A stretch of DNA of 64,000 nucleotides, taken from Galerina marginata. Its lineage: Eukaryota > Basidiomycota > Agaricomycetes > Agaricales > Galerinaceae. The DNA is taken from assembly GCA_023014335.1 (NCBI GenBank), contig JAECYW010000022.1, forward strand, positions 248,001 to 312,000, in the 5' to 3' direction. The translations under genes were made by a program, and so were the position numbers. Shown piece after piece: positions 21,632 to 31,107 of the stretch. Numbering within the stretch: position 1 is the stretch's first letter; every line of letters begins with the position of its first letter. The notes below the pieces were generated by a model that was given only the letters and a program-made list of their open reading frames with translations, was not told the DNA's origin and did no database searches.

Positions 21632-22171
21632 CTAGCCCTGACCAAGTGTGCTCGGAGCCGGAAACAGAGCGAGCCTCTCATCCTTTCTCGCAGGAAGAAT
21701 ATCGACCTGCAACGAAGAAGAACCACGCAAGGCAATTTCTAATTCCTTTAACTGCTTCAAAAAACCAGAGTTCGGACAAACAGCAGGCCGCGCTCGAACA
21801 ACAACGCCCAAAGCGTCCACCAGCTCCATGCCGCACTTTTTCATGAGATAAGCCGCAACGATGGTGGGCGAGCGAGATACTGCGGCTGAGCAGTGCACGA
21901 GGATCCTACCGCCTTTAAGCTTGGCGGATTCGATGAACGCGTCTGCTGCGTTACTGACGTCGGTTATTGAGCACGAGGGGTCGTCTATAAGCGCAAGACG
22001 ACGGTAGGTGACTGGAGAGTCGGTGGAGGCTGGTGTTGATCCTATACTGAGGACGTGAGTGATTCCATTAGCTTGGATGAAGGCGGAAGAGGCGGACGTT
22101 CGTGGGCCTAGGTAGAGATAAGGGCTGAGGATGAGAGCCGCTGCAGGCTCTTTCGATTTCCCCTTGGCCAT
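21632..22171 (-). CDS. Dual-specificity protein phosphatase-like protein
   Basis: Intronless, 179 aa from the ATG at 22171 (the frame is open further upstream, but only from a TTG). Typical DUSP layout: LILSPYLYLGPRTSASSAFI (substrate-recognition entry), ITHVLSIGS, the general-acid segment ALIDDPSCSITDV, and the P-loop LVHCSAAVSRSPTIVAAYLM. The catalytic Cys and Arg of C-x5-R are present. The usual Gly of HCxxGxSRS is Ala here. Family role: removal of phosphate from Ser/Thr/Tyr of signalling proteins or other substrates. The C-terminus (FLKQLKELEIAL) is the usual last helix. Divergent from the small gene at 22286 with only 114 bp between starts, so the promoter is probably shared. Confidence 0.85.
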   Translation of the reverse strand: MAKGKSKEPAAALILSPYLYLGPRTSASSAFIQANGITHVLSIGSTPASTDSPVTYRRLALIDDPSCSITDVSNAADAFIESAKLKGGRILVHCSAAVSRSPTIVAAYLMKKCGMELVDALGVVVRARPAVCPNSGFLKQLKELEIALRGSSSLQVDILPARKDERLALFPAPSTLGQG

Positions 22172-22285
22172 TGCGCTGGAAGTGGAACTTTCAGGCTGCA
22201 GTGTGGTGGTGGTCAAGAATCAAGAAACGAGTGATTACATAACGTCACCTCGGAACACTCGACCACGACCACGACCACGACCACG

Positions 22286-22648
22286 ATGTTCGCCAACCCG
22301 TATCTCCCCCATGTCATATACGGGCTGGCGCTGACCTCGGTATCTATGAACCTAGTGAGCAAGCGACGGTCGACGGAGGAAGAGAAAAATCGCGTAAAGG
22401 CGCAGATATCAATTCTCGAGTCTATCAAGCAGCAATTGGAGTCTGACGACCTGCTGTCGACGGATGAATTGGACCGGCTGAAAAAGTTGGCGCGACATTC
22501 TGCGATGAGTGGTGGTGGTGCTGCTGCTGGGGCTGAATCGAAAGGGGAGGTCAAGTGGAGTGATATTTTCCGCGGCCAGAAGCCTGTTGCATCGGATACG
22601 GCGGTGAGCAAGTGGGACAAGCAGGATATGGAAACACGTTCGTTTTAA
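22286..22648 (+). CDS. Small conserved-looking protein with N-terminal hydrophobic segment and coiled coil
   Basis: Intronless, 120 aa. The N-terminal MFANPYLPHVIYGLALTSVS could be a membrane anchor or mitochondrial signal anchor. A charged helix follows (RRSTEEEKNRVKAQISILES) with heptad-like spacing to about residue 70, then a Gly/Ala linker and the segment EVKWSDIFRGQKP. Head-to-head with the phosphatase gene. The 5' flank holds a (CCACGA)-type repeat directly before the ATG (22259-22285). Family not recognised; size and hydrophobicity would fit a mitochondrial membrane protein. Confidence 0.65.
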   Translation: MFANPYLPHVIYGLALTSVSMNLVSKRRSTEEEKNRVKAQISILESIKQQLESDDLLSTDELDRLKKLARHSAMSGGGAAAGAESKGEVKWSDIFRGQKPVASDTAVSKWDKQDMETRSF

Positions 22649-22923
22649 TCGTTTTGTTTAAAAATATGTTGATACTGACATTTCAGCATGGTTTTGTAGT
22701 TCAAAAAGAGTTGTCGAAGTAACTCTCTGTATAGCTTTAAATAATAGCACCAGAATAACGACGAGTTCGTGAGCTCAAAACTTTGATGCCAACGGTATCT
22801 GCCTGAACAAGTCCGTTCCAAATATAGAGTTCCAATGGAGTGATGTATACTAGGTCCTTGATATGTACATACAAAATTGATGATAGAAGACGATGTCGAA
22901 CCACTTCCAAAAAAATTATTAGA

Positions 22924-24427
22924 TCAGTCGTAATTCCAGCTTCCGAGATCGCCAAGCGGGGTAGGCGGGACCACTAAAGGACTCGACGGTGACTGGTTGA
23001 AGATAGAAAATGGATCAGGAAGAGGTTCAGTCGCAGACTCGCCTCCTGGAGTAGCAGATGGTGGTTTCGGGTCGGTCACGTCTTGGGCTGAAGTCGGATT
23101 CCTAGAACTCGAATCAGCCCCCGCCGCGAGTGTCGCCGGCGCAGGAGCCACCGCCGCGTCCTCCGCCTTCTCCTGACCAGGGGCCCCATTTTCAACGCTT
23201 TTTGTTATTTTTGCCTCCTCCTCTCCCTCCGCCCCCGCCTGATCCTTTGGTGGTGGTGGTGGGGGTGCTGACGTTGTCGCCGATGGAGGAGTCGGGGCCT
23301 TTGTTGGCGTCTCCGTTGTCAGTGGCTGCGCCGTTAGCGGTTCCGTTGGCTGTCCCGTTGGCTGTCCCGTTAGCGGTCCCTTCGCCCCCTTTTTGCCGGT
23401 TATCTGGATCTTGGGGGTCGTCTTCTTCGGCTGAGGTTTCGCCTTCGGGCTTGACGTGGGCGGTGGGGGGCTCGGTTGCGGGGTCGGCTGTTGTGTCGGT
23501 TGGGGCTGAGGTTGGGGCTGCGGTTGGACCTGAGGTTTCTACAAAACATAAAAAAGTAGTTAGCGAGGATGTAAGTCACGCAGACAGAGAAAGCGATACC
23601 AATGCACCTGAGTTGTGCGCAATCTCCTGCGCGCTGGCCGGGGCAATCTTAAACAGCTCGCGAACAACTGCATGCAGGTCTGCGCCGTGCACAGTGGGTG
23701 ACAGTGGGGACCTGGCGCCACCAGGTAGACGGCGGCGGGCCTCCTCACGGCCTGCGGCGATCTGGAGAGTAGTCTCCATACCCAAGTCCATTCCTTCAGC
23801 CAAGGAAAGGGGTTCCTCCCGCTCGCAAAGCGCGGCGTATCTGGGAACGAGGAAATCGCGGTCGACGTTGTTTTCGTGGTAAAGCTTGATCCGTTTGACG
23901 TCAAGCATCACCTTTTGTTCGAGCTCTCGAATGGCCAGACTTTTGACTTCCGGGAACGCCCAGCGTTCCGCCAGACTGAGGATGACGGCCCAGTCTTCGA
24001 CCGCGGCTTCGTAGATAGAGTAGCGACTATTAGTTTCAAGATTAATGAGGCTATTGTGGTGAGGATCACGGATTGACTTACGGGTTGTAGAAGACCCATA
24101 GAAACCGCGCAAACTGATCTGGAGTTAGGTTCTCCAAAATAATGGCATTGGAATCGGATGATCCCTGCGGTTGAGTCCCAGGGGACGCCGGAATGGTGAG
24201 CTTGCTTTTGAACCACTTTGATTCGCGTTCAAAGAAGTATCTATGCACCCGAAACTGTATATGCTCCACCTATTCATGAACGTACAAAAAATATTAAGCA
24301 AAAATGAATACATTATCGAGATGATACGACAGCTCACCAAAAGGCAGAGATCGGCGGTGGGGATGTAATACTTGTCGTGCCGGGTTAAGGATTTGAGGTC
24401 GAAAGTGGCATTTACGGGAGTCGTCAT
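22924..24427 (-). CDS. BTB/POZ domain protein with long Pro/Gln-rich tail
   Basis: Exons 24427-24338, 24269-24082, 24026-23600 and 23538-22924 give 439 aa. BTB core: KYYIPTADLCLL | VEHIQFRVHRYFFERESKWF, NAIILENLTPDQFARFLWVF, YSIYEAAVEDWAVILSLAER, then the helical region ending CEREEPLSLAEGMDLGMETT. The tail begins KPQVQPQPQ and is low-complexity, ending PLGDLGSWNYD. An alternative donor 8 nt upstream (23607 instead of 23599) enters another open frame of the same exon that starts ETSGPTAAPT, contains TANG repeats and stops at 23192. Introns 1-2 (68 and 55 nt) match the other BTB paralogs. Probably a protein-interaction factor; partner unknown. Confidence 0.8.
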
Positions 24428-25646
24428 CGCACTCGAACTCCGTCTACGTCGTGAGGGCTGTGGGGAGGTATCGCAACCTGGGTGGTTGGAAGATGGGGCA
24501 GTGGGTAAAGCAAACCGTCGGGTTTTTACAGCCCAGAAAAATATCAACACGTGTAGAAAACACGTTTCGGTTGTTCTCGTCCCTTGAAAGCTTCACATAT
24601 TTTGGGTTGTTCCGATCGACATGAAGCGATTTTGGGTTATGCGGCGGTAACCTTTGGGGCGCAGGGTAGGCCGGCGAGATGCCTTAGGCATTGTTGACGA
24701 TGTAATCCCCGTATTGTTCTTGATTAAGTTGTGAGGTAATATCGCTCGGACAATGTGTGCTCGACGACAACGGAAAAGATTGTTGTGGCTAGGGTTGCGG
24801 GTAAAAGTCCTGGGGGTGCCGTTAAGTAAGTAATTTACATTTTCGGGAGATAGGTCAGGTAAATAAGGTAAATTACATGGTAAATTACCAAATCTATATA
24901 AACACGTGATCGCCAAAATTTAACCGCGAACAGTCGCGAACTCAAAAATTTCTTCGTTTTTCGCTAGGTTTTCGTCATCGTCGTCGCGCTGCTTGGTGTC
25001 CGCCTTTGCTGTAGATTTTTAAGGCCCAGGATCTGGGTCCCTTGACAAAAAGGTTACCCCACACGTCTACAGGCTGCAGCTAGGCGGATATACTTTTTTA
25101 CCATTTATACCGAGCTGATTTTAGGATATGTATATAACTGGTAAATTACTGTAAATTACCTATGTAAATTACACTTGGTAAAAAAGTAACCACTTTTACC
25201 CACAACCCTAGTTGTGGCCATGGTTCAAGGTAAAGGTCATCACCGAGGCGGCGCCAAGGCACACTTATTCGGCCCGGTAGTAGTAGTAGTAGTAGTAGAT
25301 TAACCGGCATGGTCGGTAACTTCAGGCATTTCGCAAGATAATTTGGCAGAACCGCAGTCTAACGGGAGTACTTACTGTAATCTGACTGGAAACGGGACCA
25401 CGATCCCCGGAACCTGGCCAATACGCATTCTGTCTACACGGATTGATTCCAAAAAATTACAAGACTATAGTACAACGTTATACATGACACATCTCATACT
25501 TCGTAAAAATTACCTGAAAATTGGACAATGAGTTCAGCCTGACTCGGAAAAGTTTTCTTCGTAGTGTTTGACCACTCACAGGTAAATATTATTGATGACG
25601 AAAGATATGTAGGGCATAGTGGGCTAGAATCGTCAACGCCGCCGAC
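24428..25646. other. Intergenic region holding a MITE and a (TAG)7 microsatellite
   Basis: No gene supported. It contains the hAT-like element at 24790-25210 and a perfect (TAG)7 run at 25278-25298. Confidence 0.6.
24790..25210. mobile_element. hAT-like MITE, 421 bp, with 8-bp target-site duplication
   Basis: Terminal inverted repeats of 19 bp: left tagggttgcgggtaaaagt (24790-24808), right end the reverse complement of tagggttgtgggtaaaagt (25192-25210), one mismatch. It is flanked by a perfect 8-bp direct repeat gttgtggc at 24782-24789 and 25211-25218. TIRs beginning TAGGG with an 8-bp duplication are diagnostic for the hAT superfamily. No transposase frame inside, so non-autonomous. Subterminal regions are rich in gtaaattac repeats in both orientations. 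Confidence 0.9.
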
Positions 25647-26643
25647 TCAACGGGCAGCACCACGTCCTCCTTTTTTCCCAACGCCGGATCCCCGATTCGG
25701 AGGAAGTTTGAAGCTATGCCCGTTAGTATGGCCATTGGGACTTGTCGAAGCTATGAGGAATCAAGTTATGAATTGTCAGAGAGATTATCGAAGTCATAAA
25801 ATCTGGCACATACTAGTTGGCGATGAAGAAACGGGATTTTCTTCCTTAAACTTGGCTGTCGAACCTTCCTCCATCCCAAGCTGTAATTCGATTGCGCGGA
25901 AGACGTCCTTTTCTTCGAGATCTGGTGGTAGGGGGCTTCGGCCTTCGTCAGAAGGATTGGCGCGAAGACGTTCACGAGCGGTGTTGACAATGACCGTGGA
26001 TTCAATGCCAAGGATGGTGGCTTCTTCAAGGGTGAGCGAGGTATCGCGTTCGCAAAGCTCGGCGTAGAGAGGGACGAGATGCCTCGGGTCGACCTTATAC
26101 TTCTGGTAGAGCGCCATTTTGGAGACGAGGTCCAAGTCTTTCTTCTTATGCAACTCGCGGACAGCGAGCTCTTTCACCTCACGGAACTCCCACTTGTCAG
26201 CAAGGTTGAGAATACAGTTCCAGTCCTCAATACTGGCGTCGTACAAAGAGTATTTTCTGCCATTCTTGGATGAGTAATAAATCGAGTGAGAGAGGTGCTG
26301 TGACGAACGGGTTGTAGAACACCCAAAGAAGTTTTTCAAACTCGCTTGGTGACACATCTTCCAGTACGACTGGGTCGTTTTCCGTCGTTCCCTCTCTGAC
26401 GTCCCCCGGAGAGGCAGGGTTCAGTTTCCTGCTGAAAATTGGCGACTCCCGAGAGAAGAAGTACCCGTGGACACGAAACAGCGTCCTCTGAGCCTGAAGG
26501 AGCAGTAGGCAAAGCTGTTAGGGGTATTGAATCATGAATAAATTCATGGGATTTCGTACAAGAATGTGTAAATCGCCGGCGTCGATATAATAGTCGGAGT
26601 GCCTGTGCAACAGAGAGATACTGTCACCACGCGAATGCGACAT
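25647..26643 (-). CDS. BTB/POZ domain protein with short basic tail
   Basis: Exons 26643-26560, 26493-26309, 26256-25814 and 25750-25647 encode 271 aa; introns are 66, 52 and 63 nt. BTB core: HSDYYIDAGDLHIL | AQRTLFRVHGYFFSRESPIF, PVVLEDVSPSEFEKLLWVFY, KYSLYDASIEDWNCILNLAD, then RHLVPLYAELCERDTSLTLE. Intron 1 has CTAAC 18 nt before the acceptor. The last intron (GTATGT..CATAG) leads to a Gly/Arg-rich basic end KLPPNRGSGVGKKGGRGAAR. Intron 2 uses the unusual donor GTTCGT. Same architecture as its neighbours at 22.9-24.4 and 28.9-30.2 kb. Confidence 0.82.
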
Positions 26644-27405
26644 TTTTTCCACGAATAACTTTTGGGTCGGAGTTGAGAGCGATTAGGGGCAGTTCAAGGG
26701 TTCTGTGAGGAGACGAGAGGGAGGAGATATGAAGGTGTCGGGAGAGTAAGGTAATCGACATCAGGACCGAGGGTGATTATAACAATGATAGCCTTCTTCC
26801 GGAGTCCATTATACGCCGTACACGTGCTGGCAGCGTTTTTCTGGCCACGAGGCGCGGATAATGGGCAAATGGGCGCCTATTTGTGATTCTTCGACACCTT
26901 CGCAAGTACCATACAGCGGGAAAGAGGAGGGAAAGAGTCAAATTGAAGTTGCAATTGAGATGTGATGCGGTTAAGTTCAAGTGAATACGACCGCGTCATT
27001 TTTACTTCGTCGGCAAGAGGTGACATATACGTGTACTCGTAAGACGTTCTGGAACTTGAATTATTGCTGAAGCCATGGAGGAACACGAGGGGTGGAAGAG
27101 AGGACTCGTGGTTTGCACATGTTCGACCACTTGACTGATTTGGGACTTGGACTCACGAGTATTCTAGTCGTGTTAAGTATCTGTCGTTCTGTGGCAGCCT
27201 CAGCGATGGAGAGGTCAGGCGATGCACAATGAAATCGAGAATCAGGAGTCCAGGACAACATAATGTTTGTGGGTCCCTAGTACGAAGTCTGACAGAATTC
27301 GACATGAGAACCGCTAAGCTACCGAAGCGGCAGGTAATCGAGCATTGCGCGCAGGTTCGACGGAAGTCAAAGAATCAAAACAATGCAATTGTAGAAATGT
27401 GACTA
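26644..27405. other. Intergenic, no supported gene
   Basis: About 760 bases. A minus-strand frame near 27261-27160 ends in a GTGAGT donor but no continuing exon was found; it may be a decayed exon. Confidence 0.4.
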
Positions 27406-28433
27406 CTATTCTCCTTCCTGCACGGGTTCTTCTTTTGCCGTCGGTGAGAAAGTGTTTTCGAAAACTTTGAAGGTTGCATTTCCGAGGATTGCAAACACCA
27501 CGCGGTCGAATGAGTGCTTGAATCGAGCGTCCGGTGACACCAACAACTCCTTCCAAATCCCAGCAACGAGTTCAACCCCATTCCTGAAGACCCCAGTTCC
27601 AAAACTTCCTAAAACTAGATTTCTGACACCTCGCCGTTCAAAGAGGTAAAGGATGCGAGCCATCCGCTCTTTCATAGCGGCGTCCAGATTGCTTTCGTCC
27701 GTGCTTTTGTTTTCGCGGAGGTACCTCCGAACGACGCCTGCATTTATGGCTGCGCTGGAAACGATATCGACTTCGAAGGGTGGTAGCCAGTCGCCTTTGT
27801 CAGAGCGGAAGAACAGGACCCGGGGAATGTAAAGCATGGCATGGCTGTAATAACCCTGCTTGGGGTCCTTTTTGTGAGATCTGAAAAATGGTTGGGCTAC
27901 GTCGGTCATCAAACTTGAGTATATCGTCGATGAACGAGCAATAGATTCTTCCTGAGTCGCGACAAGTTGAGAATTATATCACAGTCGACATTTAGGCGAC
28001 AGACCTGGGCTTGTGCACCTTTGATAAAGCCCCCTCCTGGATTTTTGGCGGATGCAAAGTTGAGGACACCGACTCGCTCGTCCTCGACCTCATTTGAAAT
28101 CAAGGTTTCCTTCAGCGTACGAGCTCCGACGAGTGTCGAACATTCAGACACAGCGATTTCGACTTCTGACAGAGCTTCAGTGTTGCCCACGATAGGCGCA
28201 TTTTCAGACCATTCGGAAAGATCTGAATTGGCATCATAGAGCGACGTGTTTTGGTTCATCGCGTCAATGGTTTCCCGGAGGTCGTACGTGACTCCATCAA
28301 GTTCGAAACTGCCATCTTCAGCCGCCTGTAGTGTCGATGCTGCAATCTCCTTTAAATTTGGTCTGGCGGACTTTTTGGAGGCTGGGACCTCGGCTTCGGT
28401 GCTACTAGTACCAGTACTTGGTTCGGCTTGCAT
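27406..28433 (-). CDS. Microbial-type PARG catalytic domain protein (TIGR02452/DUF2263 type)
   Basis: Exons 28433-28005 and 27951-27406 (53-nt intron) give 324 aa. The signature NFASAKNPGGGFIKGAQAQ followed by E-E spans the intron: GGG at residues 133-135 and Q-E-E at 143-145, the macrodomain-like loop and catalytic Glu of poly(ADP-ribose) glycohydrolases. Further landmarks: ARTLKETLI, PRVLFFRSDKGDWLPPFEVD, SAAINAG, RMARILYLFERRGVRNLVLG and SFGTGVFRNGVELVAGIW. The family is expected to hydrolyse ADP-ribose polymers or related ADP-ribosyl groups. The spliced junction exactly reconstructs QEE, so the model is firm. It sits between two BTB genes, transcribed the same way. Confidence 0.9.
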
Positions 28434-28892
28434 GACCTTGGTGCACTATCTCGTGAGCGAACATGATTCTTGAAGGGCTAAAGTTTTCAAGAGCTTACCT
28501 CAAGTTACGGGGAAAAGAAGTTTAGATGTTGGACTCCTACATAGAAAATATGAGCGATATAAATACAAAATCGAACTGACATTGAAAAGCCTCTCACAGC
28601 CTGCTAAAACACAGCCATTGACTCGTCGCTAGTCAACTAGTCACAGGTCGATCTTCGACGGGACCGCCAAATGACGTCCCCGTAAACCATAGGATACGTA
28701 GGTCTCAGAAGGGCAACATTGTATATAGGAATTTGGGTGAGGAATGATTAATGACCGTTCAAGTTCAGGTTGTGGTCAAAGATGGTTAGCGTCGGTTACG
28801 TAAACCACTTTCGGGTGGCAAGAAATCTTTGATTCTACAGAACGACTCGATATACAAATACAACTGACTTCTGGAGTGACGGTGAATGACAT
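28434..28892. other. Intergenic, no supported gene
   Basis: About 460 bases between the PARG-like gene start and the 3' end of the next BTB gene; AT-rich, nothing recognised. Confidence 0.5.
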
Positions 28893-30208
28893 TTACACGA
28901 TGTGGAAAGGCGGAATCACTTTGAGGATGAATAAAAAAATAAATGTCCAACATAAGCCGACAAAAAAGAGGAAAGTCCGCATTGGCAACACGGCAAGAAA
29001 TCCTACTGAAGAGCCATCCGAACGAGCGACGAAAGAGTGCATTGATGGGTGAGATGCCGTCTCGGATTGCTTCAAGTCTTCTTCCCAATCTTCAAACTCC
29101 CCAGGAACCTTTTTGACAGCGACAATTTTCGAGTCCGGGGCGGCTAAAATAAAGTAAAAAGCAGAACGGGTATTTAGCTGAATCACACCATATATTTCGA
29201 AATGAATTACGTTACCAGCTGTGAGAAATCGACACCCTTCGAAGCCAGGACAAATGTAATCGTTAAATACGTACGCTTCGCGGCTAGTTCCCTCCCCCGA
29301 TTCCGTTTTGACCGGCCTTCTGGTGCTGCTTGCCCCTCTTGTCCTTTGAGACCTTGGATGACGCTAAAGACAGATAAAGAATGATTAGAATTCTGCAAAA
29401 TAAAATTGTATATGCAGGAGTACCAATTGACCTGTGTTAATGCGAGAACTGTCAAGCCCTAGAAAAGAGCAAATCGTCTGTATGACCTCGTCATCGTCCA
29501 CACCAACGGGGAGGGGACTTCTTCCATCGTTGGGAGTGGCCGACCGTATGCGTTCCCGGGCACGAAAAATGATGAGTGAGGTAGCCATGCCCATTTCCTT
29601 GGTTTCTTCGTCGGTGGGCCCTTCGTCGCGAGTGCACAGAGCTGCAATGAGAGGCACGACATAAATTGGGTCTGCCTTGTACAGTTGATATAGGGTCAGG
29701 CGCTGGACTATCGACAGGTTTCCCTGCTCAAGTCCCCGGATAGCGAGGTGCTTCGCTTGAACGAAATCATACTCGCAGGCAATCTTGATAATCGCGATCC
29801 ATTCGGCGGAGGAAGCGTCGTAAAGGGAATATGTCCTGCCAGCAGTTTATTTCTTGTACCGACGAAAGAGGGCAAGTATAGCGACTTACGAATTGTAAAA
29901 AATCCAGAGGAACTTCGCGAAATCCCGCTGGCTAGTGTTTTTAATGACGATCGGCGAGGACTCGGTGGAACCAGGACGTGGCTGGTTCGGTGCAACTGCT
30001 ACGTTCAACGTATTGCGGAACCATTGGGAGTCCCTGTCGAAAAAAAAGGAGTGAACGCGGAACAGAACATCTCCGGCCTAATGCACGTATCGTGTTATAA
30101 TCTGCAGCGTTGAATAAAAAGGTGAACACGAACCACGAGGTAAAGGTCTCCGCCGGGAAGAAAGTACTCTTTATGATGTTCAAAATTGTCATTTGATGAG
30201 CCCGACAT
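28893..30208 (-). CDS. BTB/POZ domain protein with alternative short basic or membrane-anchored tail
   Basis: Shared exons: 30208-30134 (MSGSSNDNFEHHKEYFLPGG..), 30077-29890 (AGDVLFRVHSFFFDRDSQWF) and from 29835 (TYSLYDASSAEW..). The third exon offers two donors 8 nt apart. Donor at 29431 joins exon 29363-29284 (68-nt intron): 248 aa with a basic tail SKVSKDKRGKQHQKAG. Donor at 29423 joins 29363-29216 and, after a 72-nt intron with a strong polypyrimidine tract, 29143-28893: 357 aa ending in a hydrophobic helix RTFLFFVGLCWTFIFLFIL. Both stay open. The donor pair corresponds in position and sequence to that of the 22924-24427 paralog. BTB identity is firm; which tail is used is not known. Confidence 0.72.
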
Positions 30209-31107
30209 TGAATTTACTTGGAGTTGGTAAATGGAGCGAGTGAGAACGATAGACAACTTTGTCGGAGGAACGCTGCCTCGAATTTATAGATATTTTGGAA
30301 TCGGGCCACAAGTATGCCACCGTCGTCCCATTGTAACCCAAAGAAGTTCGAGTTCCCGAAACGATAGACCAGAGTATCGGTATCGTCGAGCGCCAATTCA
30401 ACAAAAGAATCACAACGAGGGTTAATGTCCACTCCCGAGGCGAACGAACCTTAGGTCTGGACTACCAAGGACGTGGTCATGGCAGGAGAAGGACACGACA
30501 CACGGCAAATTCTCCTAACATGTGTCCGGGAAAACCACGGGAACCGCATACCTTGTCCTGCAATAGAATTGCCCGCCACATCCGACGGAACGCGAGGGGG
30601 ATAAACAATTGACCAAGAAGAGGCGTGGTTATGAACGAGGCAAGATGGGCCCTCAGGCCGCTGTAGGTAGAATAGCCGAGCAAACCCTTTCTTGCATTCC
30701 CAGCTTGAGGAGTATTGCCAGGCTGAGATTCTGAGTGCGATCCGCGCATCAGGCTTCAGAAAATTAGAACTAGAGAAAACAACATAGATTCTTTAGGCGC
30801 TGGGCGTTTAATGAGTGCACAAGGTAACGAAGACTTCAACTGCTCAACGCCGTGGTGGGCGGTATATGATGGGGAAAGAGTGGCACATCGAACACAAGGC
30901 AAGCCTCGTTGCGCATCCAGCCTCATAACGGCCTCGACCCAGGGTTCTTCGCAGGATCCTCGAAGTGCGCATCAGAACTTTGGAAGACTATAATAGAGGC
31001 AAGGAAGGCAAAAGGAAATTCAATGGTAGGCGCTGAGCGTCAAAGGGCGCATCGGGAACCTCAGTTACTCGATGACTAAGTTTTATATTCATACCTATCA
31101 TCACAGT
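30209..31107. other. Intergenic, no supported gene
   Basis: About 0.9 kb. Small frames on both strands near 30231-30432 lie in each other's shadow; none has splice or family support. Confidence 0.5.

Noticed and set aside
22172..22216. N-terminal extension of the phosphatase
   Set aside because: The extension would have to start at TTG; the first ATG is at 22171.
23130..23882. 250-codon plus-strand frame rich in Pro, Val and Ser
   Set aside because: It is antisense to the last two exons of a well-supported BTB gene and reflects the 12-nt repeats and GC-rich low-complexity tail; no domain or splice support.
25278..25298. (TAG)7 run considered as part of a repeat array
   Set aside because: Simple microsatellite; no spacers or longer unit, so not CRISPR or satellite.
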